From Ectobacillus polymachus (lineage in GTDB: Bacteria; Bacillota; Bacilli; Bacillales; Bacillaceae_G): a stretch of 64,000 nt of DNA. The notes beneath the pieces were generated by a model. It did no database searches, had not been told where the DNA came from, and saw only the letters and a list, made by a program, of their open reading frames with translations. The stretch spans positions 1,426,001 to 1,490,000 of the forward strand of contig NZ_JBLREB010000001.1 in NCBI RefSeq assembly GCF_048159605.1, given 5' to 3'. This document shows, in pieces, positions 17,586 through 25,969 of the stretch (its first letter is position 1; each line of letters starts with the position of its first letter). The position numbers were made by a program, and so were the translations under genes.

Positions 17586-18098
17586 ATACGATGGGTTAAA
17601 AAAACGTATAAGAATGTGTACCGAGCTATGTCGGTATATATTTGTCATCATGTCTTTCAATCTGTATTACCGAAAATTAATAAATAATTAATACAACGTT
17701 AATTACTTGTTTAAGTTTACAACCAATGGCAGAACTGTGTCAATTACTTTGCTTTCAATTTTATAACAAAATTTCAAAGCCAAACACTTCCATTCTCTTA
17801 TAGCGACATCCTGTATCAATTAATTTTTACATTCTGTTATAATTACGAAAGCGATTACCTAAAAAAATACATCACAGAAATTTTTTCTTTAATTTTACAA
17901 TCATCCCTTATTTTGCTCCATTTTATCTTTTTTTAATGTATAAATAGTTCTTATTTATAATTTTAGTTTATCTATATATTTTATGAAAGCGTTTTTTCTA
18001 TTTCCATGATATATAGGCATATATCTACACATTTTTTCAGCAGTTTCATATTTTATAGTAACCGCAAAATCGCGGAAATGATAAAGGAGGTCATTTTC
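17586..18098. other. Long A/T-rich spacer between pdhA and the YjcZ-type gene
   Basis: No credible gene in about 510 bases. It must hold the divergent promoters of pdhA (minus) and the small YjcZ-type gene (plus). Two further cre-like motifs occur on the plus strand: CGAAAGCGATTACC at 17846-17859 and TGAAAGCGTTTTTT at 17984-17997. The frames here are random A/T-rich openings. Confidence 0.6.
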
Positions 18099-18257
18099 AT
18101 GCATGGATATACGTATTGCTACCCAACCTATTCTGCTCCAACGTACGCTGCTCCCGCCTATGGCTATGGTGGTGGTTGCGGCTGCGGACACGGATTTGCT
18201 ATAATCGTAGTTCTGTTTATCCTCTTAATCATCGTTGGGACAGCTTTTATTTGCTAA
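18099..18257 (+). CDS. YjcZ-family tiny sporulation-type membrane peptide
   Basis: 52 residues from ATG at 18099 with AAAGGAGG 8 bases upstream. The N-terminal half is rich in Tyr, Pro and Ala (YCYPTYSAPTYAAPAYGYGGGCGCGHG), and the C-terminal half is one membrane helix FAIIVVLFILLIIVGTAFIC, the layout of YjcZ/YczN sporulation peptides. Such peptides are made during sporulation and their function is unclear. A terminator follows at 18278. Confidence 0.8.
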   Translation: MHGYTYCYPTYSAPTYAAPAYGYGGGCGCGHGFAIIVVLFILLIIVGTAFIC

Positions 18258-18277
18258 TGCAAACGAACAAACTATTG

Positions 18278-18308
18278 AAAAAGGAAGGGGAATCTCCTTC
18301 CTTTTTTT
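18278..18308 (+). terminator. Terminator of the YjcZ-type gene
   Basis: Stem AAAAGGAAGG/CCTTCCTTTT followed by a T-run. Confidence 0.8.
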
Positions 18309-18368
18309 CATTGGTCATGACTTTTTGAAAAACCTTTGATAGACTAATGAATGAAAGGAGTGAATTCC

Positions 18369-18920
18369 ATGCTAACAATGGAAAACATTATTCGTGAAGG
18401 AGATCCTATACTACGAAAAGTCGCCCAAGAGATTGAACTTCCTGCAAGCGAAGAAGACATACATAATCTTCAAAGTATGATTGAATTCGTTAAAAATAGT
18501 CAAAATCCTGAAATATCGGAGAAATATAAGTTACGTCCTGGTATTGGTTTAGCTGCACCACAAATCGGTTTATCAAAACGAATGATTGCTGTGCATGTTA
18601 CAGATGCCCAAGATAAACTATATAGCTATGCATTATTTAATCCGAAGATTGTAAGCCACTCTATCGAACAAACATACTTACCTAGCGGAGAAGGCTGTTT
18701 GTCTGTCGATCGCGATGTGCCCGGCTACGTTCCTCGTTACAAACGAATTACTGTAAAAGCTATAACCGTCCAAGGTGAGGCAATAAAATTACGATTAAAG
18801 GGACTTCCTGCCATCGTATTCCAACATGAAATTGATCATTTAAATGGCATTATGTTTTTCGATCATATAAATAAAAAAGATCCATTTTCAGTACCAGAAG
18901 ATGTAACACCGTTACAGTAA
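18369..18920 (+). CDS. def: Peptide deformylase
   Basis: 183 residues from ATG at 18369 (GAAAGGAGTGAATTCC upstream). All three PDF motifs are present: GIGLAAPQIG (motif 1), EGCLSVDR (motif 2, metal Cys) and QHEIDHLNGIMF (motif 3, two metal His and the catalytic Glu). The insertion after motif 1 and overall length are those of type-2 PDFs of Gram-positives. It removes the formyl group from nascent proteins. B. subtilis has two paralogues (def and ykrB/defB); position near ykrA suggests this one corresponds to ykrB/defB. Confidence 0.95.
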   Translation: MLTMENIIREGDPILRKVAQEIELPASEEDIHNLQSMIEFVKNSQNPEISEKYKLRPGIGLAAPQIGLSKRMIAVHVTDAQDKLYSYALFNPKIVSHSIEQTYLPSGEGCLSVDRDVPGYVPRYKRITVKAITVQGEAIKLRLKGLPAIVFQHEIDHLNGIMFFDHINKKDPFSVPEDVTPLQ

Positions 18921-18930
18921 TCTTAAACAA

Positions 18931-18964
18931 AAATAAGAAGCAGAACGATCTGCTTCTTATTTTT
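18931..18964. terminator. Bidirectional terminator between def and the feo operon
   Basis: A 13-bp stem AAATAAGAAGCAG/CTGCTTCTTATTT with loop AACGAT. It overlaps the stop codon of the convergent Cys-rich gene. Confidence 0.85.
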
Positions 18965-19106
18965 GTTCGTTTTTATGACAACTACTTTTGCATGATTGGT
19001 TTAATTCGCAGGTAGCGCATTTGCCTTGTTTACTTTTCTTCATATATTTATATAAGCTATATCCTGCATAACCAAATATGATTACGCCAAAGATAATGTT
19101 AATCAT
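18957..19106 (-). CDS. FeoB-associated Cys-rich membrane protein
   Basis: 49 residues, ATG at 19104-19106 after AGGGGAGTGAATGT. It has one N-terminal membrane helix (MINIIFGVIIFGYAGYSLYKY), then a basic stretch and a cysteine cluster KCATCELNQSCKSSC. This layout is the small Cys-rich partner encoded directly after feoB in many bacteria, thought to assist ferrous iron uptake. The gene is 15 bases downstream of feoB. Confidence 0.85.
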   Translation of the reverse strand: MINIIFGVIIFGYAGYSLYKYMKKSKQGKCATCELNQSCKSSCHKNEQK

Positions 19107-19121
19107 ACATTCACTCCCCTT

Positions 19122-21125
19122 CTATTGAAATCCAAACGCTTTTCCAGCTGTATACACAATAAAGCTGATTCCATATGCTAAAACAAGAGCATATCCAATA
19201 GAAAATGCCGTCCATTTAGTAGATCCAGTCTCTTTTTGAATAACTGCTACCGTGGCTAAGCAGGGAATATACAGCAATACAAACACTAAAAAACTGTATG
19301 CGCTAAGAGGAGTGAAGTTACTCTGCATATAGACTTGTAATTGATCAATATTAGGCGTTTTATATATGACTGTCATAGTAGAAACGACAACCTCTTTCGC
19401 TAAAAAACCCGTTAATAATGCGGCACCTGCTTGCCAAGTTCCGAATCCAAGAGGAATAAAAAGCGGTGCAAGAATTCCTCCAATATGAGCCAAATAACTA
19501 TGATCCATATCAACATTTAGGCCATCTGGACCAGCATAGGATAATAGCCAGATAAAAACGGAACCTCCAAAAATAAACGTACCCGCTTTGCGAACAAATC
19601 CCTTTCCTTTATCCCATGTGCTCCGAAGCAAGGTTTTCCACTGCGGAACACGATATGGTGGAAGTTCAATTAGAAAATAGGAAACTTCATTCCGAAGCAA
19701 TGTCTTAGAAAATAATTTTGCTAAGAGTAATGCTGAAACAATACCTAATACGTACAATGACAATACGATAAGCGCTTGCTGCTTTTGAAAAAATGCTGCA
19801 ACAAATAGGCTATATACACTAAGGCGAGCCGAACAAGACATAAGAGGAGTGAGCAAAATCGTTAAGAGACGTTCCTTTGGTTGCTCGACTGTTCTTGCAG
19901 CCATAACCCCTGGTACGTTGCACCCTAGCCCAATAATCATCGGAATAAATGCTTTTCCATTCAAACCGACTTTTTCCATAAGCCGATCCATGACAGTTGC
20001 AACGCGTGCCATGTATCCAGAGTCTTCTAATAAAGAAATAAAAAAGAAGAGAATAAAAATTTGCGGAACAAAAACGAGCACTCCCCCTACACCTGCAATT
20101 ATTCCATTAATAACAAGAGCACGGATAAACTCATTTGCTCCTGCTATATTGAGTAAGTAAGTAGCAGCCTGTGATAAAGGACCAGAAAAAAAGTCATCTA
20201 ATAAATTCGAAATAGGAGTACCTAACCAATCAAAGGTTACTTTAAAAAGCAAAAACATAATAAGAAAAAAGATTGGCATACCAAGTACATTATGCGTTGC
20301 TATTCGATCAATACGATCTGTAAGGGAAAGTGATGCTGGCTTTACATCTGTTATAGCTTGGGCTAAAATTCCTTCAATGTAGGAAGCTCGAACTTGATGA
20401 ATATACTGTTTAATTGTTCGCCGCTTCTCCTTTGAAATTTGTTGTGTAGCCTCATCTATAATATGATGTAGCTTCCCAACATCAATGGATTGTTTGAGAT
20501 GCTCTAAAACGGTTTCGTTTCCTAACAAGCATTGAAGTGCATACCAACGTTTTGCACCTGACAATTGTTCAGGTAGCAAACAAACGATTTCATGAATAGC
20601 CTTTTCAATAGTAGTGCCATATGATATAAAAAATCGCTTATTATTTGTTGCTGTATGTATTTGATGTAATAGTTGTTCGCAGCCAGTACCTTTACGCGCA
20701 ATAATAGGAAAAATAGAAACCCCTAACACATCAGATAACCTCTTTACGTCAATGAGACGTCCTCTTGCCTTTGCTACATCAATCATATTCAACCCAATGA
20801 TAAGTGGTTTCCCAAATTCTAAGATTTCGATGGTAAGATGCAAGTTTCGTTCCAATTGTGCTGCATCTACGATATTTAAAATAGAAGAGAAAGATTCGGT
20901 AAGGAGGAACCTTGTTGCAACTTGTTCATCTTTCGAGAGGGGATGAAGAGAATACACACCCGGCAAATCGATTAAATAGCCCTCTTGGTTTCGCAGCATT
21001 CCTACCTTTTTTTCTACTGTTACTCCACTCCAATTCCCTACATACTCGTAAGATCCTGTTAAAGAATTAAACAAGGATGTTTTTCCTGTATTCGGATTTC
21101 CAAATAATCCAATTTGCTGCATCAT
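19122..21125 (-). CDS. feoB: Ferrous iron transporter FeoB
   Basis: 667 residues. The N-terminal G domain carries G1 GNPNTGKTSLFNSLTG, G3 DLPGVYSL and G4 NMID, followed by the helical regulatory domain and, after about residue 280, the polytopic membrane part with two Gate-like regions (MIIGLGCNVPGVMAARTVE and FIPLGFGTWQAGAALLTGFLAKEVVVSTM). It imports Fe2+ across the membrane. Its ATG overlaps the feoA stop by four bases, so the two are translationally coupled. Confidence 0.96.
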   Translation of the reverse strand: MMQQIGLFGNPNTGKTSLFNSLTGSYEYVGNWSGVTVEKKVGMLRNQEGYLIDLPGVYSLHPLSKDEQVATRFLLTESFSSILNIVDAAQLERNLHLTIEILEFGKPLIIGLNMIDVAKARGRLIDVKRLSDVLGVSIFPIIARKGTGCEQLLHQIHTATNNKRFFISYGTTIEKAIHEIVCLLPEQLSGAKRWYALQCLLGNETVLEHLKQSIDVGKLHHIIDEATQQISKEKRRTIKQYIHQVRASYIEGILAQAITDVKPASLSLTDRIDRIATHNVLGMPIFFLIMFLLFKVTFDWLGTPISNLLDDFFSGPLSQAATYLLNIAGANEFIRALVINGIIAGVGGVLVFVPQIFILFFFISLLEDSGYMARVATVMDRLMEKVGLNGKAFIPMIIGLGCNVPGVMAARTVEQPKERLLTILLTPLMSCSARLSVYSLFVAAFFQKQQALIVLSLYVLGIVSALLLAKLFSKTLLRNEVSYFLIELPPYRVPQWKTLLRSTWDKGKGFVRKAGTFIFGGSVFIWLLSYAGPDGLNVDMDHSYLAHIGGILAPLFIPLGFGTWQAGAALLTGFLAKEVVVSTMTVIYKTPNIDQLQVYMQSNFTPLSAYSFLVFVLLYIPCLATVAVIQKETGSTKWTAFSIGYALVLAYGISFIVYTAGKAFGFQ

Positions 21126-21355
21126 ACTTCCCCCAGACTAACTTGAATTCGGCTCGCCTCAAGACGGCGTAGACTGATGGATTGTCCGAACACTTCAATA
21201 ATAAATGGCCCTCCAAATGGAAGCTTTCTCTTTAAGGAAATACTAACCCCTTCATTTATACCCATATCTACCAGTCGGCGCTGGATAGTACTATTAAGAT
21301 TTGATAAATCATCAATGATAGCTCGATTGCCTATCTCTATATTCGACAAAAGCAT
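21122..21355 (-). CDS. feoA: FeoA, SH3-like partner of FeoB
   Basis: 77 residues with the FeoA pattern: LSNLNSTIQRRLVDMGINEGVSISLKRKLPFGGPFIIEVFGQSISLRRLEASRIQV. It is a cytoplasmic SH3-like protein needed for FeoB activity. It is the first gene of the operon, and a Fur-box-like sequence lies about 30 bases upstream. Confidence 0.92.
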   Translation of the reverse strand: MLLSNIEIGNRAIIDDLSNLNSTIQRRLVDMGINEGVSISLKRKLPFGGPFIIEVFGQSISLRRLEASRIQVSLGEV

Positions 21356-21385
21356 TCTATTTCCACATCCTCACCCAAACAATAA

Positions 21386-21400
21386 TGATAATCGTTTTCA
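21386..21400. promoter_or_regulatory. Fur box upstream of feoAB
   Basis: TGATAATCGTTTTCA fits the 7-1-7 Bacillus Fur box TGATAATnATTATCA with two mismatches, all in the right half. The position 31-45 bases upstream of feoA suits iron-dependent repression, as known for feo operons. Confidence 0.65.
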
Positions 21401-21493
21401 TTTAAATTATACTGCATCATTCCAAAGATGAGAAGATGTTTTTTGGTCCATTTTACTTTCATTATTTTATTACCATGCATGAAACAAGAAACA

Positions 21494-22267
21494 TCATAAT
21501 AGTCCTGCCCACTGTAACCCTGCTAAAATTCCATCCTCGTTAACATGACGTGTCACAAAATTAGCTACTTCTTTTACTTCTTCACGAGCATTTCCCATTG
21601 CAATACCTGTACCTACTGCCTGGATCATTTCAATATCATTTAACCCATCTCCAAAAGCATAGACTTGATTTTGCTGAAATCCTAATTTCTCAATGAATTT
21701 ATGAATGCCTTGTGCTTTTGACCCGCCATTTGGAAGAATGTCCATGGAATAATCATGCCATCGAATAAATTGAAATTGTGGATATTCATGCAGAAATGAT
21801 TTCTCTTTTCCTTCTTCGCAAAACAATAACGCTTGATAAATGTCATGATTTTCGTAATATTCAGGTTCGAATGGTGGATGATCAAAACGGAGCGAACCTA
21901 AACACTCTGTCACAAAATGATGGTCCTTTACCGTTGCCTTCATTTCATTTTCATCCAAAAATACGATTGGGTAGCCAGATTTCTTTGCAAAGTTCGTAAA
22001 TTGATGCAAGGTTGCAGGTGGTAATTGATGTTTATGGATGACCTCATTTTCAAAAACAACATATTGTCCGTTAAAGCTTACATAGTTATGAATATGTAAC
22101 TCCTGTCTTATATTTTCAAACATGAACGGTGCTCGTCCTGTTGCAATTGCGACATGTACCCCATTTTCCTGCAACTTGGCAATTGCTTGTTTAGTTGAAT
22201 TTGGAATTTGTTTGTTATCATCTAACAAAGTACCGTCAATATCAAAAAATACGATTTTATCCTTCAT
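21494..22267 (-). CDS. ykrA: Cof-type HAD-IIB phosphatase YkrA
   Basis: 257 residues from ATG at 22265-22267 (AAAGGAAGAAAAAA upstream), the length of B. subtilis YkrA. HAD motifs: FFDIDGTLLDD (motif I), VAIATGRAP (motif II), GSKAQGI with the motif III Lys, and YAFGDGLNDIEMIQAVGTGIAMGNA (motif IV). The C2B cap sits between motifs II and III. Such enzymes dephosphorylate small sugar or nucleotide phosphates; the substrate is not predictable. Confidence 0.9.
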   Translation of the reverse strand: MKDKIVFFDIDGTLLDDNKQIPNSTKQAIAKLQENGVHVAIATGRAPFMFENIRQELHIHNYVSFNGQYVVFENEVIHKHQLPPATLHQFTNFAKKSGYPIVFLDENEMKATVKDHHFVTECLGSLRFDHPPFEPEYYENHDIYQALLFCEEGKEKSFLHEYPQFQFIRWHDYSMDILPNGGSKAQGIHKFIEKLGFQQNQVYAFGDGLNDIEMIQAVGTGIAMGNAREEVKEVANFVTRHVNEDGILAGLQWAGLL

Positions 22268-22589
22268 TTTTTTCTTCCTTTCATTCTTTCCTATGCTAGT
22301 ATAAGGGTATTTCAAAACAACTACTCATATTCTACCGTATAAATATATAAATCGCCTGTCACTTATAAATCCGTTCTAAAATTGTGCTATTTTCAGATAC
22401 AGGTAGAAAATAATGTTTGAAAGTAGAATTCTTCGGGAAAACTAATCACAACAAAAACCGATTCATAGAGAATCCTCATCTGTCAAGGTGTATTTTTCTA
22501 TATTTCATCGGAAAAAACATGAAAAAGAAATATCTTTCCTTTATAATAGATTAAAGATATGCAAAAAAGACACAAGGAGAGGTTTTACC

Positions 22590-22805
22590 ATGATTTTTAA
22601 AGTATTTTATCAGGAGTCTGCTTTAGAAGTACCTGTTCGTGAAAAGACAAAGGTACTTTACATAGAAGCAGAATCGGAACGTGAAGTTCGAACAAAGCTA
22701 ATAGCAAAAGGTTATAACATTGAACTTATTCAAGAGCTTGCCGGAGCTCACCTTGAATATGAAAAGCAGAATGCTGAAAATTTTGAACTACTGGAGAATA
22801 TTTAG
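22590..22805 (+). CDS. rpoY: RNA polymerase epsilon subunit RpoY
   Basis: 71 residues from ATG at 22590 (AAGGAGAGGTTTTACC upstream). It matches the Firmicute DUF1447/epsilon family: MIFKVFYQESALEVPVREKT, LYIEAESEREVRTKLIAKGYNIELIQEL and an acidic C-terminus. Epsilon binds the polymerase near the DNA exit jaw. It is followed after 3 bases by rnjA, the conserved rpoY-rnjA operon. Confidence 0.93.
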   Translation: MIFKVFYQESALEVPVREKTKVLYIEAESEREVRTKLIAKGYNIELIQELAGAHLEYEKQNAENFELLENI

Positions 22806-22808
22806 TAT

Positions 22809-24476
22809 ATGAAGTTTTTAAAAAATGATCAAACCGCTATATTTGCGCTTGGAGGTCTAGGCGAAATAGGGAAAAATACCTACGCGGTTCAATATCAGGA
22901 TGAGATTATTGTAATTGATGCCGGCATTAAATTCCCGGAAGATGAGCTTCTGGGCATTGATTATGTAATTCCAGATTATACGTACCTCGTACGTAATGAA
23001 GATAAGATTAAAGGTGTATTTATTACTCACGGTCACGAAGACCATATTGGTGGAATCCCTTACTTATTGCGTCAAGTTAACGTCCCCATCTATGGAGGAA
23101 AATTGGCGATCGGACTCATTAAAAATAAACTAGAAGAACACGGTTTGCTTCGTAAAGCGAAGCTGTATGAAGTAAATGAAGATGATATTATTTCGTTTGC
23201 GAAAACTTCCGTATCATTTTTTCGTACGACTCATAGTATCCCGGATTCGTATGGTATCGTTGTAAAAACACCGCAAGGACAAGTTGTCCAAACAGGTGAT
23301 TTCAAGTTTGACTTCACTCCTGTTGGAGAACCAGCAAACTTAACTAAAATGGCAGAAATCGGAAAAGAAGGCGTACTTTGCCTACTATCCGATAGTACAA
23401 ATAGTGAAGTTCCAAACTTCACCATGTCTGAGCGACGAGTTGGAGATAGTATTTTTGATATTTTCCGCAAAGTGAACGGACGTATTATATTTGCAACCTT
23501 CGCTTCGAATATACATCGTTTGCAGCAGGTTGTAGAGGCAGCAGTTGCTACGAATAGAAAAATAGCTGTTATTGGACGAAGTATGGAAGCAACTTTCGAA
23601 ATTGGGCAAAATCTAGGTTATATTACATGTCCAAAGGATACAATCATTGATTCCACACAAATCAATCGACTACCTGCACATCAAGTTGTCATTCTTTGTA
23701 CAGGTAGCCAAGGTGAACCAATGGCCGCCTTATCTCGAATTGCCAATGGTACACATCGACAAATTCAAATTAATCCAGGAGATACGGTTGTATTTTCTTC
23801 ATCACCAATTCCAGGAAATACCGTCAGCGTAAATCGAACCATTAATTTATTATACCGTGCTGGTGCAGATGTAATTCATGGACCACTAACAGATATCCAT
23901 ACAAGTGGTCATGGTGGTCAGCAAGAACAAAAGCTTATGCTAAGACTTATGAATCCTAAATTCTTCATGCCTATTCATGGTGAATACAGAATGCAACGTA
24001 TGCACACAAGACTTGCGATTGAATGTGGAGTTCCTGAAGAAAATTGCTTTATTTTGGATAACGGAGATGTATTGACAGTTCGTGAAGATGAAGCTACTGT
24101 TTCAGGAAAAGTTCCTTCTGGTTCTGTATACATTGATGGAAATGGTGTAGGCGATATCGGTAACATTGTACTTCGTGACCGTCGTATTCTGTCTGAGGAA
24201 GGTCTTGTAATCGTTGTGGTAAGCATTGATATGAAAGCATTTAAGATTGCTGCAGGTCCTGATATTATTTCCCGTGGATTCGTATACATGAGAGAAAGCA
24301 GCGATTTAATTAATGATGCGCAAGCTTTAATTGCAAATCACTTAACGAAAGTAATGGAAAGAAAAACAACGCAATGGTCTGAAATCAAAAATGAAATTAC
24401 AGACACACTTGCCCCATTCTTATACGAAAAAACAAAACGGAAACCAATGATACTACCAATCATAATGGAAGTATAA
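22809..24476 (+). CDS. rnjA: Ribonuclease J1
   Basis: 555 residues. The metallo-beta-lactamase core has THGHEDHIGG (HxHxDH metal site), THSIPDSYG and TGDFKFD; the beta-CASP region follows (FATFASNIHRLQQVVEAA, CTGSQGEPMAALSRIA, SSSPIPGN), then HTSGHGGQQEQKLMLRL and the C-terminal dimerisation domain. RNase J1 is an essential 5'-3' exo- and endonuclease in mRNA decay and rRNA maturation. It is the protein that SR1P brings to GapA in B. subtilis. Confidence 0.97.
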   Translation: MKFLKNDQTAIFALGGLGEIGKNTYAVQYQDEIIVIDAGIKFPEDELLGIDYVIPDYTYLVRNEDKIKGVFITHGHEDHIGGIPYLLRQVNVPIYGGKLAIGLIKNKLEEHGLLRKAKLYEVNEDDIISFAKTSVSFFRTTHSIPDSYGIVVKTPQGQVVQTGDFKFDFTPVGEPANLTKMAEIGKEGVLCLLSDSTNSEVPNFTMSERRVGDSIFDIFRKVNGRIIFATFASNIHRLQQVVEAAVATNRKIAVIGRSMEATFEIGQNLGYITCPKDTIIDSTQINRLPAHQVVILCTGSQGEPMAALSRIANGTHRQIQINPGDTVVFSSSPIPGNTVSVNRTINLLYRAGADVIHGPLTDIHTSGHGGQQEQKLMLRLMNPKFFMPIHGEYRMQRMHTRLAIECGVPEENCFILDNGDVLTVREDEATVSGKVPSGSVYIDGNGVGDIGNIVLRDRRILSEEGLVIVVVSIDMKAFKIAAGPDIISRGFVYMRESSDLINDAQALIANHLTKVMERKTTQWSEIKNEITDTLAPFLYEKTKRKPMILPIIMEV

Positions 24477-24492
24477 TAGTACCGGATACGAA

Positions 24493-24522
24493 GAAAGGAA
24501 GGTATGAACAATACCTTCCTTT
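24493..24522 (+). terminator. Terminator of rpoY-rnjA
   Basis: Stem GGAAGGTAT/ATACCTTCC with a GAACA loop and TTTTC after it. Confidence 0.8.
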
Positions 24523-24572
24523 TCATTTACGAATGAATGCATCTTTAACTTAAAGTGATTAGTGCCCATTAT

Positions 24573-25157
24573 TTAGGCCAAATCGTTTTGGATACTTTTT
24601 AGACAAGCTACAGGTAAAACCGTTTCTTCTGATACGTTTGGATGAATCAATTTAAGACTAACTTGTAACGTATCATCAGCATCTTGTAATCGTTTTTTCG
24701 CAGATTGCGTTAAAGGAAACTTAAGATAGTGAACACTCGTAGTTGCCTCACGATCATCATGCTCTTCCTCAAAAACAGCTTGAATCATTTCATCTCCAAC
24801 TACTAGTTGTAAATAATTTTCAATCCCTTTCAAACTAATTAAAAGCTTTCCAAGATTGTCTAAATCATCCCATTCAATAAAAAGGGTAGCAGACAATTCA
24901 TTTTCACTTGGAACCATATAAGAGTAAATATCAATGTATTCATCTAATTCTACCGGATCCGTTAAATCTTCACTATTTACAAGCTCAAGAATTTGAAATA
25001 ATACCGTATTTCTATTTTCAAATAAGACAGAAATGTGATCAGATAATTGGACCCGGCGGTTCTTCTTATAAGCAATCATTTTTGTAACATATTCATCTCG
25101 GCTTTTGCGATATGTATCTAATGAAACAATATCTTTTCGGGTAATGGGCATCGTCAT
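24573..25157 (-). CDS. DUF3501 family protein
   Basis: 194 residues, start ATG after GGAGGTGGAACACGT. It opens PITRKDIVSLDTYRKSRDEYVTKMIAYKKNRRVQLSDHISVLFENRNTVLFQILEL, which I recognise as DUF3501, and is acidic in the second half. In many bacteria DUF3501 genes neighbour rubrerythrin genes, as here. The function is unknown; an oxidative-stress or iron-related role is only suggested by this association. A hairpin separates it from the rubrerythrin gene. Confidence 0.75.
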   Translation of the reverse strand: MTMPITRKDIVSLDTYRKSRDEYVTKMIAYKKNRRVQLSDHISVLFENRNTVLFQILELVNSEDLTDPVELDEYIDIYSYMVPSENELSATLFIEWDDLDNLGKLLISLKGIENYLQLVVGDEMIQAVFEEEHDDREATTSVHYLKFPLTQSAKKRLQDADDTLQVSLKLIHPNVSEETVLPVACLKSIQNDLA

Positions 25158-25186
25158 ACGTGTTCCACCTCCATCAAATTAGTAAG

Positions 25187-25214
25187 GACCTGTCCCAAAG
25201 TTTTAGGACAGGTC
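25187..25214 (-). terminator. Hairpin between rubrerythrin and DUF3501
   Basis: Stem GACCTGTCC/GGACAGGTC with a 10-base loop. The minus strand lacks a clean T-run, so it may be a partial terminator that lowers downstream expression. Confidence 0.6.
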
Positions 25215-25222
25215 TGTATTTA

Positions 25223-25651
25223 TTAGTCTTCTAAAGAATCAAGCAATTTTTGGAAACGCTTTGCGTGCACGCGTTCAGCTTTTGCCATTACTTCCATCCA
25301 TTCACCAATCTCTTCAAATCCTTCTTCACGAGCAGTAGCTGCAAAGCCAGGATACATTTCTGTATACTCATATGTTTCACCAGCGATAGCAGATGCAAGC
25401 ATTTCTTTAACATTTCCTACTGGAAGTCCAGTTGCAGGATCCCCTTCACCGTTATTACGTAGTGCATCAAAATGACCAAAAGCATGTTTTGTTTCTCCAT
25501 TTGCAATGCTGCGGAATAAGCTTGCTACTTCTTCAGCACCTTCTGTATCTGCTCTCTCAGCGAAGTAAAGATAGCGACGATTTGCTTGAGATTCTCCAGC
25601 AAAACCAGCCTTTAAATTTTCTGCAGTTTTTGTTCCTTTTAAACTTGTCAT
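25223..25651 (-). CDS. Rubrerythrin-type diiron protein without rubredoxin domain
   Basis: 142 residues, ATG after GGGGGAAATAAGTA. A four-helix ferritin-like domain with the diiron ligands visible in AGFAGESQANRRYLYFAERAD, ANGETKHAFGH, AIAGETYEYTEMYPGF and KAERVHAKRF. There is no C-terminal CxxC rubredoxin, so it is the short form ('erythrin'). Such proteins reduce peroxide or store iron in anaerobes and facultative Bacillus. First gene before DUF3501. Confidence 0.88.
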   Translation of the reverse strand: MTSLKGTKTAENLKAGFAGESQANRRYLYFAERADTEGAEEVASLFRSIANGETKHAFGHFDALRNNGEGDPATGLPVGNVKEMLASAIAGETYEYTEMYPGFAATAREEGFEEIGEWMEVMAKAERVHAKRFQKLLDSLED

Positions 25652-25969
25652 TACTTATTTCCCCCATTTCCATTTATTTGTTATGTAAGACCGATCTAAG
25701 ATCCATCCCCCATATAATCTAGATCTAACACAGAGGTTTTATCCGTATTAACGGGCAGTAAGACTCTACTTCAAGGACCCCCTATTTGTAATAGCTTACC
25801 TATAACATATGTTAGCTTCTACCATTATTTATTGTAATCCTCTTCATGCATTATATCAAACATATCGATTTATCAAGCAAACAACAAAAAAAGCATTCCT
25901 TGTAAGGAATACTTCTCTTTGAAGCCTTTAAAAATTTACATTCTACGTCCGAATAATTTCATACATTTA
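25652..25969. other. Spacer upstream of the rubrerythrin gene
   Basis: About 320 bases without a gene. It includes the desR terminator at 25885-25915 and an unusual G/C-richer stretch at about 25720-25785 (GTATTAACGGGCAGTAAGAC...AAGGACCCCC) that reads unlike the A/T-rich surroundings. It should also hold the rubrerythrin promoter, which I could not fix. Confidence 0.4.
25885..25915 (-). terminator. Terminator of desKR
   Basis: Stem AGCATTCCTT/AAGGAATACT with a 2-base loop and one C/A mismatch, followed by a T-run on the minus strand. Confidence 0.75.
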
